Assembly: GCF_022496765.1 (NCBI RefSeq)
Contig: NZ_VANV01000024.1
Location: 33,494-97,493 of the forward strand
Length of the DNA stretch: 64,000 nt
Source: Acidaminobacter sp. JC074
GTDB lineage: Bacteria; Bacillota; Clostridia; Peptostreptococcales; Acidaminobacteraceae
Direction: 5' to 3'
The notes under the pieces are model-generated. The model searched no databases. It had not been told where the DNA came from and saw only the letters and a program-made list of their open reading frames with translations. A program made the translations under genes and the position numbers. This document shows positions 7,853 through 16,663 of the stretch, in pieces; the stretch's first letter is position 1, and every line of letters begins with the position of its first letter.

Positions 7853-9508
7853 CTAAATCTCCATTATAAAATATGTAATGTCATCTTCATTTTGTCCATC
7901 TTCTGTTAACAGGTAAGACTTGATCTTATTATTTAAAGACTTCAGACTTAAGTCCCTGTAGTTGTACATGACTTCTTCAAGCGTTTCCTGAGAGATGGTA
8001 TCATTTTTTAGATTGTCTATAAGACCATCTGTATAGAATATGATACGGTCACCCTTTTCAAGCAAAGTCGTTTCACTTGTATAAGTCGGTGTAAAAAAGT
8101 CACTCATCTTACAAATTGGAAAGCCTTGACTCTTGTCCAAGTATTCCTTAGTCCCATCTTTTCTCATAAGAAGCGGATAACAGTTGATGCCGCCTGATGA
8201 GTAGGTCAGTAGCTTTGTATCAATGTTGTATGAAGCAAAGAACATCACCATGTACATTTCATCTGGGAAGTTCATTTTGTTAAACTCTTCATAGAAGTGT
8301 TTTAGATTACGGTGTGGTTTCAAACCACGGTACTTCATGATCAGCTTTTCAGACGACTTGATAAAGTTGTTACAGAACATGGTCATCAAGGCTGCTGAAA
8401 CACCATGGCCAGATACGTCTAGTACATACATACCGATGTTGTCATCATCTAGACGGTAGATATCAAAGAAGTCACCACTCAGTCTTTCACACGGATAATA
8501 CTCCGATGTGAAGACAACCTTGTTAAAGTTAAGCCTTCTTGGTGGTAAAAGAGACTGTTGAATACTCTTAGCATACTCAATCTCCTGGATGAGTCGCATA
8601 TTGTTGTTTTTCATTTCAGTCGTTCTTCTATCAACAATGACCTCTAAGTTCTCAGCATATAACTTAATCTGCTTTTCTTCGTTAATAAGCTCTTCTACTG
8701 GACTTTCAATGTTATAGCCAAAGAGGGCTATATAAATGTAGTAGTAACCCACAAACATGTAAAAGCTGTAAATAAAGTGGTAAAGATAGGTATACCTGAT
8801 AAAGGTCAACCTAACTACCTGAGCGATAATAAGTATGGCCACACCATTCATAAACTTAAGTATAAACTTGTTCTTTTCTTGACTGTAGTTTCTAAAGTGA
8901 ATGGCAAATGTAATGATCAATAAGACTGCAGTTAAATACTCAAATAAAATCTGCCATCTGGCACCTAAGAGCGGCAGTGTATACAAAGGCACTCTCTTGT
9001 TGATGGTCAATATAATGATGGCAAACATCAACCAGAAGGTTAGTATAACAATCTTTATAAGACCCTTTCTGGAGTTTCTAAGCTTGTTGACAAGGGGCAA
9101 ACTCGAACCGATAACCAATCCAAAAGCTGCGACCAACTTGCCCACAGAAGAAAATATGGTCAGACTATCATAACTGACATGGCCTGTAAACCAATGTACC
9201 TGGGCAAATGCTACAAATAGAAGGCCCGCACTTATGGCAAAGAAAAATGCATAAATCACCATACGTATGGAGTAATTCTTCCTTACAGCCCGGCTGCAAA
9301 TAGAAACAATCAGTATGATGACCATAATGGTTGCAAATTCAAATACAAAAGGTAAGTTGACCAAACCTGTATTTTCTAATAGTAGTAACATAGGTACTTC
9401 AAAGATATAGGCAATCAGAAATAAGGTGGTTACTACGATTGTCGTAACCACTAATTCTCCATACTCTGAATATACTATTTCCTCATACAGTTTCCTAATA
9501 AATCTCAT
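7853..9508 (-). CDS. membrane-bound SpoIIE/RsbU-type PP2C serine phosphatase
   Basis: A 551-residue protein. The first 270 residues contain about eight hydrophobic stretches (roughly 20-42, 55-72, 82-104, 118-140, 150-170, 183-203, 218-236 and 245-265), which look like an integral membrane sensor. A coiled linker (275-312) leads into SIQQSLLPP and a SpoIIE-type PP2C domain with GDFFD (345-349) and DVSGHG (364-369), the metal-binding aspartates of the family. Such enzymes dephosphorylate anti-sigma antagonist proteins in the cytoplasm in response to a signal. No antagonist or anti-sigma gene lies in this window. It is the last gene of a five-gene operon, eight bases after the kinase-like gene. 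Confidence 0.85.
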   Translation of the reverse strand: MRFIRKLYEEIVYSEYGELVVTTIVVTTLFLIAYIFEVPMLLLLENTGLVNLPFVFEFATIMVIILIVSICSRAVRKNYSIRMVIYAFFFAISAGLLFVAFAQVHWFTGHVSYDSLTIFSSVGKLVAAFGLVIGSSLPLVNKLRNSRKGLIKIVILTFWLMFAIIILTINKRVPLYTLPLLGARWQILFEYLTAVLLIITFAIHFRNYSQEKNKFILKFMNGVAILIIAQVVRLTFIRYTYLYHFIYSFYMFVGYYYIYIALFGYNIESPVEELINEEKQIKLYAENLEVIVDRRTTEMKNNNMRLIQEIEYAKSIQQSLLPPRRLNFNKVVFTSEYYPCERLSGDFFDIYRLDDDNIGMYVLDVSGHGVSAALMTMFCNNFIKSSEKLIMKYRGLKPHRNLKHFYEEFNKMNFPDEMYMVMFFASYNIDTKLLTYSSGGINCYPLLMRKDGTKEYLDKSQGFPICKMSDFFTPTYTSETTLLEKGDRIIFYTDGLIDNLKNDTISQETLEEVMYNYRDLSLKSLNNKIKSYLLTEDGQNEDDITYFIMEI

Positions 9509-9516
9509 AGCCTACC

Positions 9517-11163
9517 CTATTCTGTAAAATAACTGCCCCCGATAAACTCTTTCAGTATTGAAGTTACTGGTACCAAGTCATCATCATCTATTGACTCGAA
9601 GTAACTTAAAAACTTTAAAAGTCTTTTTGCTTCTTTATATTCTTCACAGTCAGCCTCTATACCTTCAAGTAATGGCTCTGCATGTTTCTTGAGTATCGCC
9701 AGCTCAAAACTTAGAGCTGAGTTAAACATAACATCTGCTTCTTCCTGGAATGGGAATATATTTTTTTCTTCTCCCCTTCTTACAGAAGCCCACAATTGGA
9801 TGGTACGTTTTGCATCATGTCCTCTATACTTGCTGTCTCTAACAATTCTTCTGATTAATCTAGAATCCGTCGTAGGAATTCTATTATGATCATCAATGTT
9901 TAACTGGGTTAGAGCAGAAATGTAAATCTTAAACTTATGTTCATGGGCAATCTGAGATGTCAGACGCTCATTCAAACCATGGATACCTTCAATGATAATT
10001 GGTTGGTGTTCATGAATCTGAAGATACTTGCCATTGTATTCTTTCTTACCTTCTACAAAGTTAAAAGTCGGCAGTTCCACACGCTGTCCCGCTACTAAAG
10101 CCGCTAAGTGGTCGTTGAAGAGATCAACGTCTACAGCATCAATAGATTCAAAGTCAAAGTCACCATTTTCATCACGAGGTGTATATTCTCTGTCTACGAA
10201 ATAATCATCCGTTGATAGAGTAATTGGATCAAAACCGTTGACCATCAACTGGATTCTTAGACGATTGGCAAATGTCGTTTTACCTGATGATGACGGGCCT
10301 GCAATCAAAATAACCTTCTTGTCCAGCTTGGTAATTTGATCGGCGATTTGAGCCACCTTCTTTTCATGAAGGGCTTCACCCAAGATCATAAGCTCCTTGT
10401 AATTGCCCTTTTCAATTTCATCATTCAGTTCAAACACATTGCCTACACTGACAATATCTCCCCAGGCTTCTGATTCCTTAAAAATCTTGGCGATCTTCTT
10501 GTGTTCTTCAAACTCAGGAAGGCCCATTGGGGTCGATACGATAGGATGTCTTAAAATCACACCCTGATCATACTTTATGATATCATATATTGTTAAATAA
10601 GACACATTTGGTAACATATAACCATAAAAATAGTTCTTCAACCAACCACAAGTATAGATATTGATGTAGTCGTATTCTCTATATTTCAGAAGATTGGCTT
10701 TTGTTCTAAATTCAAGATCTTCAAAAATAGTTTTGGCTTCTTCTAGACTCACACTGGCCTTATGGATAACTTCACCCTTTTCAATGATTTCGTCCATTCG
10801 TGTCTTGATCTTATCAATATCTTCAGCAGTCAACTCTCTATGATAATCAAAGTCACAATACAGGCCTTTAGAAAGTGAATGTCTGACATTAACATGAATG
10901 TCTCTAAATACTTCCATGGCTGCCCTGATAAAAACAAAAGCCAAGGTTCTTTGATACATTCTAATACCATCTGATTGAGTTAAATCAATCCATGTGATTT
11001 CAGCATCTTCATCCACTTCATAAAAGAGCTCTCTTAATTTATTATTCACAAGTGCTGCTACAATCATAGGCTTGTCACCTGTCTGATAATCACAAGCCAA
11101 CTTTTCAAGAGACGTCGCTTCTTCTAGTTCAATCATTTTGTCTTCAATTTTTACTTTATACAT
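9517..11163 (-). CDS. nucleoside (uridine) kinase-like P-loop protein with TGS/tRNA-synthetase-like N-terminus
   Basis: A 548-residue cytosolic protein. Residues 1-65 resemble a TGS domain. Residues 66-200 resemble the second additional domain of threonyl-tRNA synthetase (DGIRMYQRTLAFVF, TAEDIDKIKTRMDEII). From about 280 onward it is a uridine-kinase-type P-loop domain: LIAGPSSSGKTTFANRL (GPSSSGKT at 289-296), STDDYFVDREYTPRDENGD and IIEGIHGLN. This architecture is common in Clostridia and is usually annotated as uridine kinase or nucleoside kinase. The true substrate is not settled by the sequence. It is packed tightly between a HEPN-protein gene and a phosphatase gene. Confidence 0.8.
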   Translation of the reverse strand: MYKVKIEDKMIELEEATSLEKLACDYQTGDKPMIVAALVNNKLRELFYEVDEDAEITWIDLTQSDGIRMYQRTLAFVFIRAAMEVFRDIHVNVRHSLSKGLYCDFDYHRELTAEDIDKIKTRMDEIIEKGEVIHKASVSLEEAKTIFEDLEFRTKANLLKYREYDYINIYTCGWLKNYFYGYMLPNVSYLTIYDIIKYDQGVILRHPIVSTPMGLPEFEEHKKIAKIFKESEAWGDIVSVGNVFELNDEIEKGNYKELMILGEALHEKKVAQIADQITKLDKKVILIAGPSSSGKTTFANRLRIQLMVNGFDPITLSTDDYFVDREYTPRDENGDFDFESIDAVDVDLFNDHLAALVAGQRVELPTFNFVEGKKEYNGKYLQIHEHQPIIIEGIHGLNERLTSQIAHEHKFKIYISALTQLNIDDHNRIPTTDSRLIRRIVRDSKYRGHDAKRTIQLWASVRRGEEKNIFPFQEEADVMFNSALSFELAILKKHAEPLLEGIEADCEEYKEAKRLLKFLSYFESIDDDDLVPVTSILKEFIGGSYFTE

Positions 11164-11175
11164 ATAGGCTCCTCT

Positions 11176-11952
11176 CTACTCTAGTTCATCTAGCATCACT
11201 TCAATATACTCGTTAATAACACTGTACTTGTATCTAAAAAGCTTAATGTCAAGCTTCTTTAAACATTTATCAAAATCGTCCAAGACATTGTATGGATTGC
11301 CGTAGTACCTGTAAATGTCGTCAATGGAAACCCCTTTAAAACCATGACCAACAATGGAATCATTTCTAAGTTCTATCAAGGCCTTCATATGGTCAGAATT
11401 CAGGATTTTTTCAATTTCTGTATACTTGTAATCATTCTTTAAATACCTATGGATATAGGTAGTTATACCGTACATGAGATTGGAGTTGTAAATCCTGTAT
11501 TTTTTTCTTAATTTCTTTAGGATTTCTCTTTTTTCCATATGACTGGTCAATAGAGAAAAACGACTCCTGTTTATATGGTTCTTTACGAACAAGTACTTTA
11601 ATACAGCTTCTTTAAAACGATAGACCCTGCCTAAGAAATCAATAAACTCCTCGTTAACAATCTGAAACTTGATGTTTTCCATAAGCTCAGAAAACATAGC
11701 ATCAGGATTGCCATCAATCAGCTGATCCAAGTTTTTTATGATCATCTGAACTTCTGAAGAAGCTTTTCTTTCATCAGGTAAATTGGACAATAGATAACGC
11801 GCTGTCTTAAAGTCAAAGTTTACAGCATAACGGCATGAGTTAACCAAAGTAGCCACATCACTTTCTTCAAGATCTCTATCCTTCAAAAGATCAAGTGCAC
11901 CACCATAATCGTATCTATTAATCAACTGTCTTATCGTCTTAAATGTATTCAA
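11176..11952 (-). CDS. Csm6/Csx1-like HEPN-domain protein without a CARF domain
   Basis: A 258-residue protein, all helical in appearance. The opening IRQLINRYDYGGALDLL, then CRYAVNFDFKTARYLL and FIDFLGRVYRFKEAVLKY follow the pattern I recall from the C-terminal half of Csm6/Csx1 CRISPR ribonucleases. LRNDSIVGHG (195-204) supplies the HEPN catalytic motif R196-x6-H203. There is no CARF sensor domain, no nearby cas gene and no CRISPR array. It is cotranscribed with a pseudouridine synthase and an acetyltransferase upstream and a nucleoside-kinase-like gene downstream (gaps of 9-12 bases). A ribonuclease role, perhaps in RNA turnover or as a toxin, is inference from the motif. A catalytically silent HEPN scaffold is also possible. 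Confidence 0.6.
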   Translation of the reverse strand: MNTFKTIRQLINRYDYGGALDLLKDRDLEESDVATLVNSCRYAVNFDFKTARYLLSNLPDERKASSEVQMIIKNLDQLIDGNPDAMFSELMENIKFQIVNEEFIDFLGRVYRFKEAVLKYLFVKNHINRSRFSLLTSHMEKREILKKLRKKYRIYNSNLMYGITTYIHRYLKNDYKYTEIEKILNSDHMKALIELRNDSIVGHGFKGVSIDDIYRYYGNPYNVLDDFDKCLKKLDIKLFRYKYSVINEYIEVMLDELE

Positions 11953-11961
11953 ACGGTCTCC

Positions 11962-12861
11962 TTAATCTAGATTGTGTTGTTTGACAAAAGTATTAATGGC
12001 ATCCGATCTCTTTTCATAGACATTTTCACCAATAACCACTTTATAAGCATGTAATAACTGATTTTGACCCTTTAATTTTTCACCACCGTATTTAACATCA
12101 CCAACAATCGGGAAGCCTGCATAGGCTAAAGACCCTCTAATTTGATGTGTTCTACCGGTTAATAACTCAACTTCTAGTAGACTGTAGGTCCCATTGCTTG
12201 AAAGGACTTTATACTTTGTGTGTACAAACTTACTCTCATCACTGGACTTAGAAGAAATCTTAACCTTGTTGGTTGCTTCGTCTTTAACCAGATAGCCCTT
12301 GACTTGACCTTGGTCCTTCGGCTTTCCTGAGACAACCGCCATATAAAACTTGCCGATTTTTCTATCTCTCATCAAGGCATTGTATTCTTTTAAAGCAGAA
12401 TAAGTCTTGCCAAATATCACAAGTCCAGAAGTATTTTTGTCCAGACGCTGGATAGAAGCCGGTTTAAAAGTTCTTGTAGATAGGTGTTTCAAATATACTT
12501 GAACTTTTGAAGACAAGGTATTCTTATACTCATTGGAATCCGGGTGGGTCAAAAGCCCTACCGGCTTGTTGACAATTAAGATATCATCGTCTTCATAGAC
12601 CACATCCAGTTCAACGTCCTCAGCCGAGTATTGAACCAAGGGTTTCATAAGTTCTTCTATGGCATTGTCGTGAAGATGGATTTGTATCTCATCATCTAAC
12701 TTAAGAAAATACTTTTCTTCAGCACGTTTGCCATTGACCTTGATTCTTTTTTTTCTAATCAACTTAAAAATATTTGTCTTGGTTGTATTGTTTAGGTATT
12801 TGGTTAAAAACCTATCCAACCTTTGATCCATTTCGTTCTCTGTTACTTTTATTACTCTCAT
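11962..12861 (-). CDS. RluA/RluD-family 23S rRNA-type pseudouridine synthase
   Basis: A 299-residue enzyme that isomerises uridine to pseudouridine in structured RNA. Residues 10-65 are an S4 RNA-binding domain (MDQRLDRFLTKYL, RKKRIKVNGKRAE). The catalytic domain begins near 85, with DDDILIVNKPVGLLTHP, QRLDKNTSGLVIFGKT (catalytic Asp141) and LLTGRTHQIRGSLAYAGFPI. The usual His before RLD is Gln here, which is tolerated in the family. The rRNA target cannot be told from the sequence. It is the second gene of the five-gene operon, ten bases after the acetyltransferase gene. Confidence 0.88.
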   Translation of the reverse strand: MRVIKVTENEMDQRLDRFLTKYLNNTTKTNIFKLIRKKRIKVNGKRAEEKYFLKLDDEIQIHLHDNAIEELMKPLVQYSAEDVELDVVYEDDDILIVNKPVGLLTHPDSNEYKNTLSSKVQVYLKHLSTRTFKPASIQRLDKNTSGLVIFGKTYSALKEYNALMRDRKIGKFYMAVVSGKPKDQGQVKGYLVKDEATNKVKISSKSSDESKFVHTKYKVLSSNGTYSLLEVELLTGRTHQIRGSLAYAGFPIVGDVKYGGEKLKGQNQLLHAYKVVIGENVYEKRSDAINTFVKQHNLD

Positions 12862-12871
12862 TTAATCTCCA

Positions 12872-13705
12872 TTAAAATTCTATTTCTATAATAGAAAAAT
12901 CTATTGTTCTTACAAAGCCCAAGGACTCATAAACGCTTATGGCTGAAGCATTGTCGCTCATTACAGCCAAGATAGGTATATTGCCCTTAGATAAAATTTC
13001 TGCACATAAGGCAGAAACAATCATTTTTGCATAACCTTTTTTCCTATAATCACTGGAAGTATATATACCGCCAATTTGTGAAAAAGCTTGAATTTTGTCT
13101 TCTACAAAGCCCTGAGCGACCAAACGCTCTTGATCTTCAACCACCAGGTATTCACCTGTATGGACACGTTCTTCAATCCTTTTTTGCATTTGGTTAATGG
13201 TCATATGATTGCGTTTAAAGCTTTTTTCAATCTCCAAAAGGAACTTGATCTGCTTCTTAGCATCCATAAGACTTGCCTCTCTTACCAAAGGCGTTTCTTC
13301 TAAATCATGTTTGTCTAAAACCATGTACATGCTGTTACTATATTTATACCTTTTTACAGTCCTTTCAAACATTTGCCAAACCTTCTCTACTTGACCTTTA
13401 GGTCCTGACATAAAATCCGGCTTAAAATGTTTGACTGCTTTCAGTAAATCTACCTTCTTTGTAACATCATCATTTTTAAAATGCAGTAAAAATCTTTTAT
13501 TATTGGTAAATACAAAGAGCCCTTCTAAAAGGCCTTCATCATTCATAAAGCCCAGAAAGGTACCCGCATTCTTATCTGATATGACATTTCGTAATCCATT
13601 TTTATCAAAAACCTTTGCAATTTCAATACATCCCCAAAAGTTATGATAAATATATTTAGAAACCATTTCATGGTCATTACCAGTCAATCTAACTATACTA
13701 CTCAT
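12872..13705 (-). CDS. GNAT-family N-acetyltransferase
   Basis: A 277-residue protein with two parts. The N-terminal 140 residues are a degenerate acetyltransferase-like module. The C-terminal half (about 150-277) contains the acetyl-CoA site IGGIYTSSDYRKKGYAKMI, followed by SDNASAISVYESLGF, the usual end of a GNAT fold. The acceptor is unknown. RBS GGAGG precedes the ATG and a near-consensus promoter lies just upstream, so this is the first gene of the operon running to 7853. Its neighbours handle RNA, but I have no evidence that the substrate is RNA-related. Confidence 0.8.
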   Translation of the reverse strand: MSSIVRLTGNDHEMVSKYIYHNFWGCIEIAKVFDKNGLRNVISDKNAGTFLGFMNDEGLLEGLFVFTNNKRFLLHFKNDDVTKKVDLLKAVKHFKPDFMSGPKGQVEKVWQMFERTVKRYKYSNSMYMVLDKHDLEETPLVREASLMDAKKQIKFLLEIEKSFKRNHMTINQMQKRIEERVHTGEYLVVEDQERLVAQGFVEDKIQAFSQIGGIYTSSDYRKKGYAKMIVSALCAEILSKGNIPILAVMSDNASAISVYESLGFVRTIDFSIIEIEF

Positions 13706-13722
13706 CTTTCCTCCATAGCCTT

Positions 13723-13751
13723 ATTATACGTTATATTTAGCATCAAACCAA
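13723..13751 (-). promoter_or_regulatory. promoter of the five-gene acetyltransferase-to-phosphatase operon
   Basis: On the minus strand, TTGGTT (13751-13746), a 17-base spacer and TATAAT (13728-13723), 18 bases before the start codon at 13705. The short leader still contains the GGAGG site. Confidence 0.7.
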
Positions 13752-13836
13752 CATGTTAAAAACATATTACTATGTGTATTTAATAGTGAATTTTCAAAGT
13801 GGATGTGTTATTCTTATAGGTGATTAGGAGGACATT

Positions 13837-14340
13837 ATGGAAAAAGTAAAAGACTTTCTCTATGACATCAGTGATTTTGTTTTTTCACTTTTGATCATTG
13901 CTATTATATTTTTTGTTGTATCGTTTAAATTAACAGATACAATGCAGGTACATTTCTTTTCAAATTTAGGTCGTGATACAGCTGTAGATATGACAGATGC
14001 AACTCAACCATCACTGGATGATTTAGATGGTGAAGTAGTAACAACACCTGAAGTAACACCAGTCGAAGAAGAAACGCTCCCAGAAGAAACAGTAACTGAT
14101 CCTGTGGAAGAAACACCAGTTGTTGTTGAAATCAAGGAAGTTGAATTTGAAATTGCTCCAGGTTCTCCAGGATTTAAAATTGCAACTAACTTAGAATCGG
14201 CAGGACTCATTGATGATGTCGATGTATTTATACAAACACTAGATGATTTAAACCTAGGCAACAAACTTAGAGCCGGCACCTTTAAACTCAATACAGGCAT
14301 GACAGTAGAAGAGATTATTAAAGCACTTGCAGGACAATAA
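13837..14340 (+). CDS. short membrane-anchored MltG/YceG-like protein lacking the lytic domain
   Basis: A 167-residue protein with one transmembrane segment near residues 14-34, then an acidic Thr/Pro/Val/Glu-rich linker (about 50-105). The C-terminal 60 residues (FEIAPGSPGFKIATNLESAG, DDLNLGNKLRAGTFKLN, GMTVEEIIKALAGQ) match the LysM-like N-terminal subdomain of the peptidoglycan transglycosylase MltG. Full MltG is about 340 residues with a catalytic Glu domain, which is absent here. Short forms of this kind occur in Clostridia and probably bind glycan at the cell surface without cleaving it. TTAGGAGG precedes the ATG. The gene is monocistronic, with a terminator directly after it. Confidence 0.72.
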   Translation: MEKVKDFLYDISDFVFSLLIIAIIFFVVSFKLTDTMQVHFFSNLGRDTAVDMTDATQPSLDDLDGEVVTTPEVTPVEEETLPEETVTDPVEETPVVVEIKEVEFEIAPGSPGFKIATNLESAGLIDDVDVFIQTLDDLNLGNKLRAGTFKLNTGMTVEEIIKALAGQ

Positions 14341-14397
14341 GAACTCAAGGCATCAAGCCTTTCGTTACTTATGAAAACCAGTTTTCATACAAATAAG

Positions 14398-14430
14398 AAA
14401 CTTGAAGCTAAGCTTCAAGTTTTATTTTTT
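14398..14430 (+). terminator. intrinsic terminator of the MltG-like gene
   Basis: AAACTTGAAGCT and AGCTTCAAGTTT form an uninterrupted stem, followed by TTTTATTTTTTT on the plus strand. It overlaps the 3' end of the convergent pseudouridine synthase gene and may work in both directions. A second hairpin, TATGAAAAC/GTTTTCATA, lies at 14370-14389. Confidence 0.8.
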
Positions 14431-15118
14431 TCATTTCTTCACTTGTTAAGTCTCTAAATTCTCCTAGTTCAAGGCTATCATCTAATCTTAAACCACCAAT
14501 TTGAATCCGTTTTAGATAAAGGACTCTTTTACCTCTCGAGGCAAACATACGCTTGACTTGATGGTACTTGCCTTCAGATATGGTCAACTCTATCTTTGAG
14601 ATTTCACCAGATGACAGTATCTTTAAATCTGCCGGTTTACAAAGAGAATCATCTTTTAAAATTAGGCCTTCTGAAAAAGCTTTCACATCCTCTTCATCCA
14701 CCCTTCCCTCTATGTGGGCATAATAGATTTTAGAAACATGCTTTTTAGGATTCATCAAATCATGGTTCCACTGGCCATCATCTGTAATCAAGAGCATGCC
14801 TTCTGTATCGATATCTAGCCTTCCGACAGGAAAGAGCTTTCGATTGCCATACCCATTAAGCAAATCAATCACAGTCTTATGGACTTTATCTTGTCTTGCT
14901 GATATAACATCTTTCGGTTTATTCATAATCAGATAAACATGCTTTTCGAAACTGATCAATTCACCATTTACACAAATTTCATTTTTGTCCGGGTCCACAT
15001 TGAAACCGACTTTTCTAATTATGTCACCATCGACAGATACAAGGCCCTTAGTGATCATCTTTTTAACATCTGTTCTAGACCCCTTACCCATGTTTGATAA
15101 AAACTTATCCAGTCTCAT
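14408..15118 (-). CDS. RsuA/RluB/E/F-family rRNA pseudouridine synthase
   Basis: A 236-residue pseudouridine synthase. Residues 1-60 are an S4 domain (MRLDKFLSNMGKGSRTDVKK). The catalytic motif is FPVGRLDIDTEGMLLITDDG, with the active aspartate in GRLD. Near the end, ISEGKYHQVKRMFASRGKRV is the second family signature. I set the start at the ATG at 15118, because GGAGG lies five bases upstream and the ATGA overlap with the preceding methyltransferase gene indicates translational coupling. A GTG four codons earlier would destroy that ribosome binding site. It modifies rRNA together with the methyltransferase. Confidence 0.88.
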   Translation of the reverse strand: MRLDKFLSNMGKGSRTDVKKMITKGLVSVDGDIIRKVGFNVDPDKNEICVNGELISFEKHVYLIMNKPKDVISARQDKVHKTVIDLLNGYGNRKLFPVGRLDIDTEGMLLITDDGQWNHDLMNPKKHVSKIYYAHIEGRVDEEDVKAFSEGLILKDDSLCKPADLKILSSGEISKIELTISEGKYHQVKRMFASRGKRVLYLKRIQIGGLRLDDSLELGEFRDLTSEEMKKIKLEA

Positions 15119-16434
15119 GATAACCTCCACTGTGACGGGTAAAGATTTTTCAGTTTACCTGAAGCATACTTGCCCCAGCCAATAGGATGACCGTCCACAC
15201 AAACTAGATTATAGCCTTTTTCACCATCACAGGAGATGGTTTCACATTTTAAATACTTGATGACTTCTATAGCATCACCTGAGAAGTTGATCGTTCTTTT
15301 AACCTGATCTTTCTTTAATGAAAGCGCCATAGCGTGAGAAGGCTCAAAACGGTTCTTTTTTAAGACACCTAAAAACCAACCATTTTTGACAACCTTTAGA
15401 CCCGATAAGTCTAGTCGTTTAGAAGGCATTAAAAAGACCTTGTCCTTCACGACTCTAAACATGCCCTCTAAAGGCTCTGTAAGGTTTTCGTCCATAAAAG
15501 CTTGTAACAGTTCTGGCGGCTGATTAGCTGATTCATCTAATCTAATTTCTTCATAATCATCTTCATAAGTCAGCTTGGCAGCAAAATGACCTTCTCCATC
15601 TAATAAATGAGGATAGAGTCTGATAACTTCTTTCATATCAATGCCAGGTTCAAAGCCATGTTCTTTTTTCATGTCTACCAAAGACAGAGATTTTTTATTC
15701 ATGGCATAACGGATCATGTCTTCATTTTCGTAAGTATTAAAGGTACAAGTTGAATAAACCACTTGCCCCTGGCCATTCAGGACTTCTAAAACATCATCTA
15801 GGATGGACTTTTGCATAGAAACACATGCCTCTACATCATAATCCTCATAAGCACTGATGGCATCATCATGTTTTTTAAACATGCCCTCTCCAGAACACGG
15901 GGCATCTATTAAAAGCTTGTCTACCTTATGATTTAAGACCCTTCTTATGTTTTCTTGTTTGTCATTGAGAACCACCAGGTTTCTAAGACCCATGAGTTCT
16001 GCATTACGAATCAAAGCCTTAAGTCTGTGGTTGTTGATGTCATTGGCAATCAAAACACCCGAATCCTTCATCATGGCAGCCATCTGCATGGTCTTACCAC
16101 CAGGGGCTGCGCAAAGGTCTAGGGCTGTATCATTTTCATCAGGCTCTAAAAGAACAGCCGGCAACATGGCAGAAGGTTCTTGTATATAATAGAGGCCTGC
16201 AAAATAATGGGGATGTTTTGCCGGTCTTTCTTCTTCAATGTAAAAACCATCATCCGTCCATGGTATGGCCTTTAAGTCAAATGGTGTGATCTTTAAAAAG
16301 TCCTCTACAGATATCTTTAAGGTGTTTACACGAATCCCACGATGGGTTTTATGATCATAAGTGGCTAAAAAATCTTCATAACCATCTTTTAGTTGTTCTT
16401 TCATTTGCTCTATAAATTTAACTGGTAATTTCAT
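15115..16434 (-). CDS. NOL1/NOP2/Sun-type rRNA cytosine-C5 methyltransferase (RsmF-like)
   Basis: A 439-residue SAM-dependent enzyme that methylates C5 of cytosine in rRNA. The SAM site is DLCAAPGGKTMQMAAMM (from 106). The family's catalytic and release cysteines lie in DAPCSGEGMF (Cys180) and STCTF (Cys230). The C-terminal 130 residues form the PUA-like/RsmF-B-P1 type RNA-binding region. There is no N-terminal NusB-like domain, which favours RsmF over RsmB. The 3' end overlaps the next gene by four bases (ATGA), so the two rRNA modifiers are translated together. The position modified in rRNA is not determined here. Confidence 0.87.
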   Translation of the reverse strand: MKLPVKFIEQMKEQLKDGYEDFLATYDHKTHRGIRVNTLKISVEDFLKITPFDLKAIPWTDDGFYIEEERPAKHPHYFAGLYYIQEPSAMLPAVLLEPDENDTALDLCAAPGGKTMQMAAMMKDSGVLIANDINNHRLKALIRNAELMGLRNLVVLNDKQENIRRVLNHKVDKLLIDAPCSGEGMFKKHDDAISAYEDYDVEACVSMQKSILDDVLEVLNGQGQVVYSTCTFNTYENEDMIRYAMNKKSLSLVDMKKEHGFEPGIDMKEVIRLYPHLLDGEGHFAAKLTYEDDYEEIRLDESANQPPELLQAFMDENLTEPLEGMFRVVKDKVFLMPSKRLDLSGLKVVKNGWFLGVLKKNRFEPSHAMALSLKKDQVKRTINFSGDAIEVIKYLKCETISCDGEKGYNLVCVDGHPIGWGKYASGKLKNLYPSQWRLS

Positions 16435-16509
16435 ACACTCTCCTGCTCTAATAGGCTAAAATGCAAATAGCAAGCGTTTTCCTCATGTTTTTTCCTGAAA
16501 ACTTTTCTC

Positions 16510-16538
16510 TTTAGAAAATTTATATGGTATTATATATA
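16510..16538 (+). promoter_or_regulatory. candidate promoter for the aldolase gene
   Basis: TTTAGA (16510-16515), a 17-base spacer and TATATA (16533-16538) lie in a very A/T-rich 228-base intergenic region. Other overlapping candidates exist, so the exact start is uncertain. The leader contains a small ATGCC/GGCAT hairpin near 16623. Confidence 0.35.
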
Positions 16539-16663
16539 AGGATTTGCTATCCTATTATACAATAAATAATGATACACAAAAATCGTTTAATCCAAACTTT
16601 TTTTGGTATGAATAAGGTGAATATGCCAATAGGCATTAGAAAATATAATTTAGGAGGTCAATT

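Noticed and set aside
14004..14348. Serine-rich 114-residue frame on the minus strand
   Set aside because: It is antisense to the Thr/Glu-rich linker of the MltG-like protein, has no ribosome binding site and has biased composition caused by the opposite strand.
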